Shown: piece by piece, positions 32,626 through 32,941 of the stretch | Numbering within the stretch: position 1 is the stretch's first letter | Layout of the letters: every line of letters begins with the position of its first letter | Assembly: GCA_022599915.1 (NCBI GenBank) | Contig: JAHZLH010000007.1 | Span: 1 to 32,941, forward strand | Length of the DNA stretch: 32,941 nt | From: Actinomycetes bacterium | GTDB lineage: Bacteria > Actinomycetota > Actinomycetes > S36-B12 > GCA-2699445 | Direction: 5' to 3' | The notes under the pieces: model-generated | The model's database searches: none | The model's input: the letters and a program-made list of their open reading frames with translations, nothing else | What the model was told of the DNA's origin: nothing | Program-made: the position numbers and the translations under genes

Positions 32626-32641
32626 ACATTAGGACAACTTC

Positions 32642-32682
32642 GGGCACTTTCTGCTGACTAGTTAATCATCAGAAAGTGGCCC
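32642..32682. terminator. hairpin between the cyclophilin and RCC1-repeat genes
   Basis: GGGC plus ACTTTCTG (32642-32653) pairs with CAGAAAGT (32670-32677) and the following GCCC, with one bulged G. TGA/TCA extends the stem inward. It lies between two convergent stops and may serve both strands. A CTTCT follows on the plus strand. Confidence 0.7.
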
Positions 32683-32685
32683 TTC

Positions 32686-32941
32686 TCACAGTTTCTTCAC
32701 GCTCACTGGCTTGGTCTGAGATTTGGTCTTGCCATTTCCCAGTTGCCCGGACCAGTTGTCTCCCCAGCATTTTGCGGTGCCGTTCTTCAGCCGTGCACAA
32801 GCGCTGACATGTCCTACTGCAACCTGCTCCACCTTCTTCAGATTCTTGACTCCAGTTGGTTTCGTCTTGGACTTCTTTTGGCCATTTCCCAGCATTCCGC
32901 TCTGATTGCTACCCCAGCACCGGGCTTTCTTCTTACCGTCA
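32686..32941 (-). CDS. RCC1-repeat protein, C-terminal part (5' end outside window)
   Basis: 84 codons are visible, open to the right edge, ending at a stop at 32686. Two RCC1-type repeats are seen, with CWGSNQSGMLGNG and CWGDNWSGQLGNG as the conserved turns, and VAVGHVSACARLKNGTAKCW between them. Such repeats form a beta-propeller; bacterial members are usually secreted or surface proteins and the ligand is unknown. The lysine-rich loops (KKSKTKPTGVKNLKK) are unusual. The start lies outside the window, and the internal ATG at 32895 is within a repeat. Confidence 0.85.
   Translation of the reverse strand, partial: DGKKKARCWGSNQSGMLGNGQKKSKTKPTGVKNLKKVEQVAVGHVSACARLKNGTAKCWGDNWSGQLGNGKTKSQTKPVSVKKL

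Overview
The window looks like chromosomal DNA of an actinobacterium (Actinomycetota). It encodes a WhiB protein with four iron-sulfur cysteines, an actinobacterial-type CRP of 224 residues, a CpaE/Ssd-TadA-TadB-TadC set, a paired Get3/ArsA-like ATPase operon, an RsiG-like c-di-GMP-binding protein and an aspartokinase with an internal start. By eye it is GC-rich, with frequent GTG/TTG starts, overlapping stop/start codons, and several genes whose start codon lies about six bases after a TAnnnT -10 box (probably leaderless mRNAs). From memory of the Mycobacterium tuberculosis map, the gene order resembles ssd-tadABC ... acs, holin, ephE, NUDIX/CoA, tlpA-like, nth, crp, MBL, ridA, DUF4177, bagA-bagB, whiB4, ponA2, metallophosphoesterase, tRNA-Pro, then ask, recR, dnaX. 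I cannot name a genus. No phage, IS element, CRISPR array or foreign-looking island is visible.

Layout. 1-2.3 kb: the 3' end of an unknown gene, a strong hairpin, a DUF418 membrane protein and an SRPBCC-like protein. 2.3-5.8 kb (minus strand): TadC, TadB, TadA and a CpaE/Ssd-like P-loop protein, tightly coupled, with no pilin or TadE gene beside them. 6.0-8.9 kb: a secreted matrixin-like zinc protease, a degenerate Fic protein, an unknown membrane protein and a TM2-domain protein. 9-14.3 kb: acetyl-CoA synthetase, a hotdog thioesterase, NhaA, a holin-like membrane protein and an EphE-like alpha/beta hydrolase without a recognisable nucleophile. 14.3-16.3 kb (minus strand): endonuclease III, a TlpA-like thioredoxin lipoprotein and a CoA-type NUDIX hydrolase, coupled by overlaps. 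16.4-17.7 kb: the RsiG-like protein, then CRP. 17.8-20.1 kb (minus strand): a 51-aa DUF4177 protein, RidA, a NUDIX hydrolase with a split box and a metallo-beta-lactamase-fold hydrolase, all overlapping. 20.1-25.2 kb: two Get3-like ATPases, WhiB (minus strand) and a class A penicillin-binding protein. 25.2-26.8 kb: YqeY, a metallophosphoesterase and tRNA-Pro(CGG). 26.9-32 kb (minus strand): aspartokinase, RecR, DnaX and an APC permease. 32-32.9 kb: a lipoprotein cyclophilin and the 3' end of an RCC1-repeat gene.

The most connected theme is signalling. Receptors predicted to bind two cyclic nucleotides (c-di-GMP by the RsiG-like protein, cAMP by CRP) lie next to each other, and a near-perfect CRP palindrome sits between whiB and the penicillin-binding protein gene in the same window. 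Other notable points are the pilin-less Tad set next to a secreted protease, two neighbouring enzyme families with lost catalytic residues, the signature-lysine asymmetry of the two Get3-like ATPases, and dnaX and recR directly adjacent with no ybaB between them.
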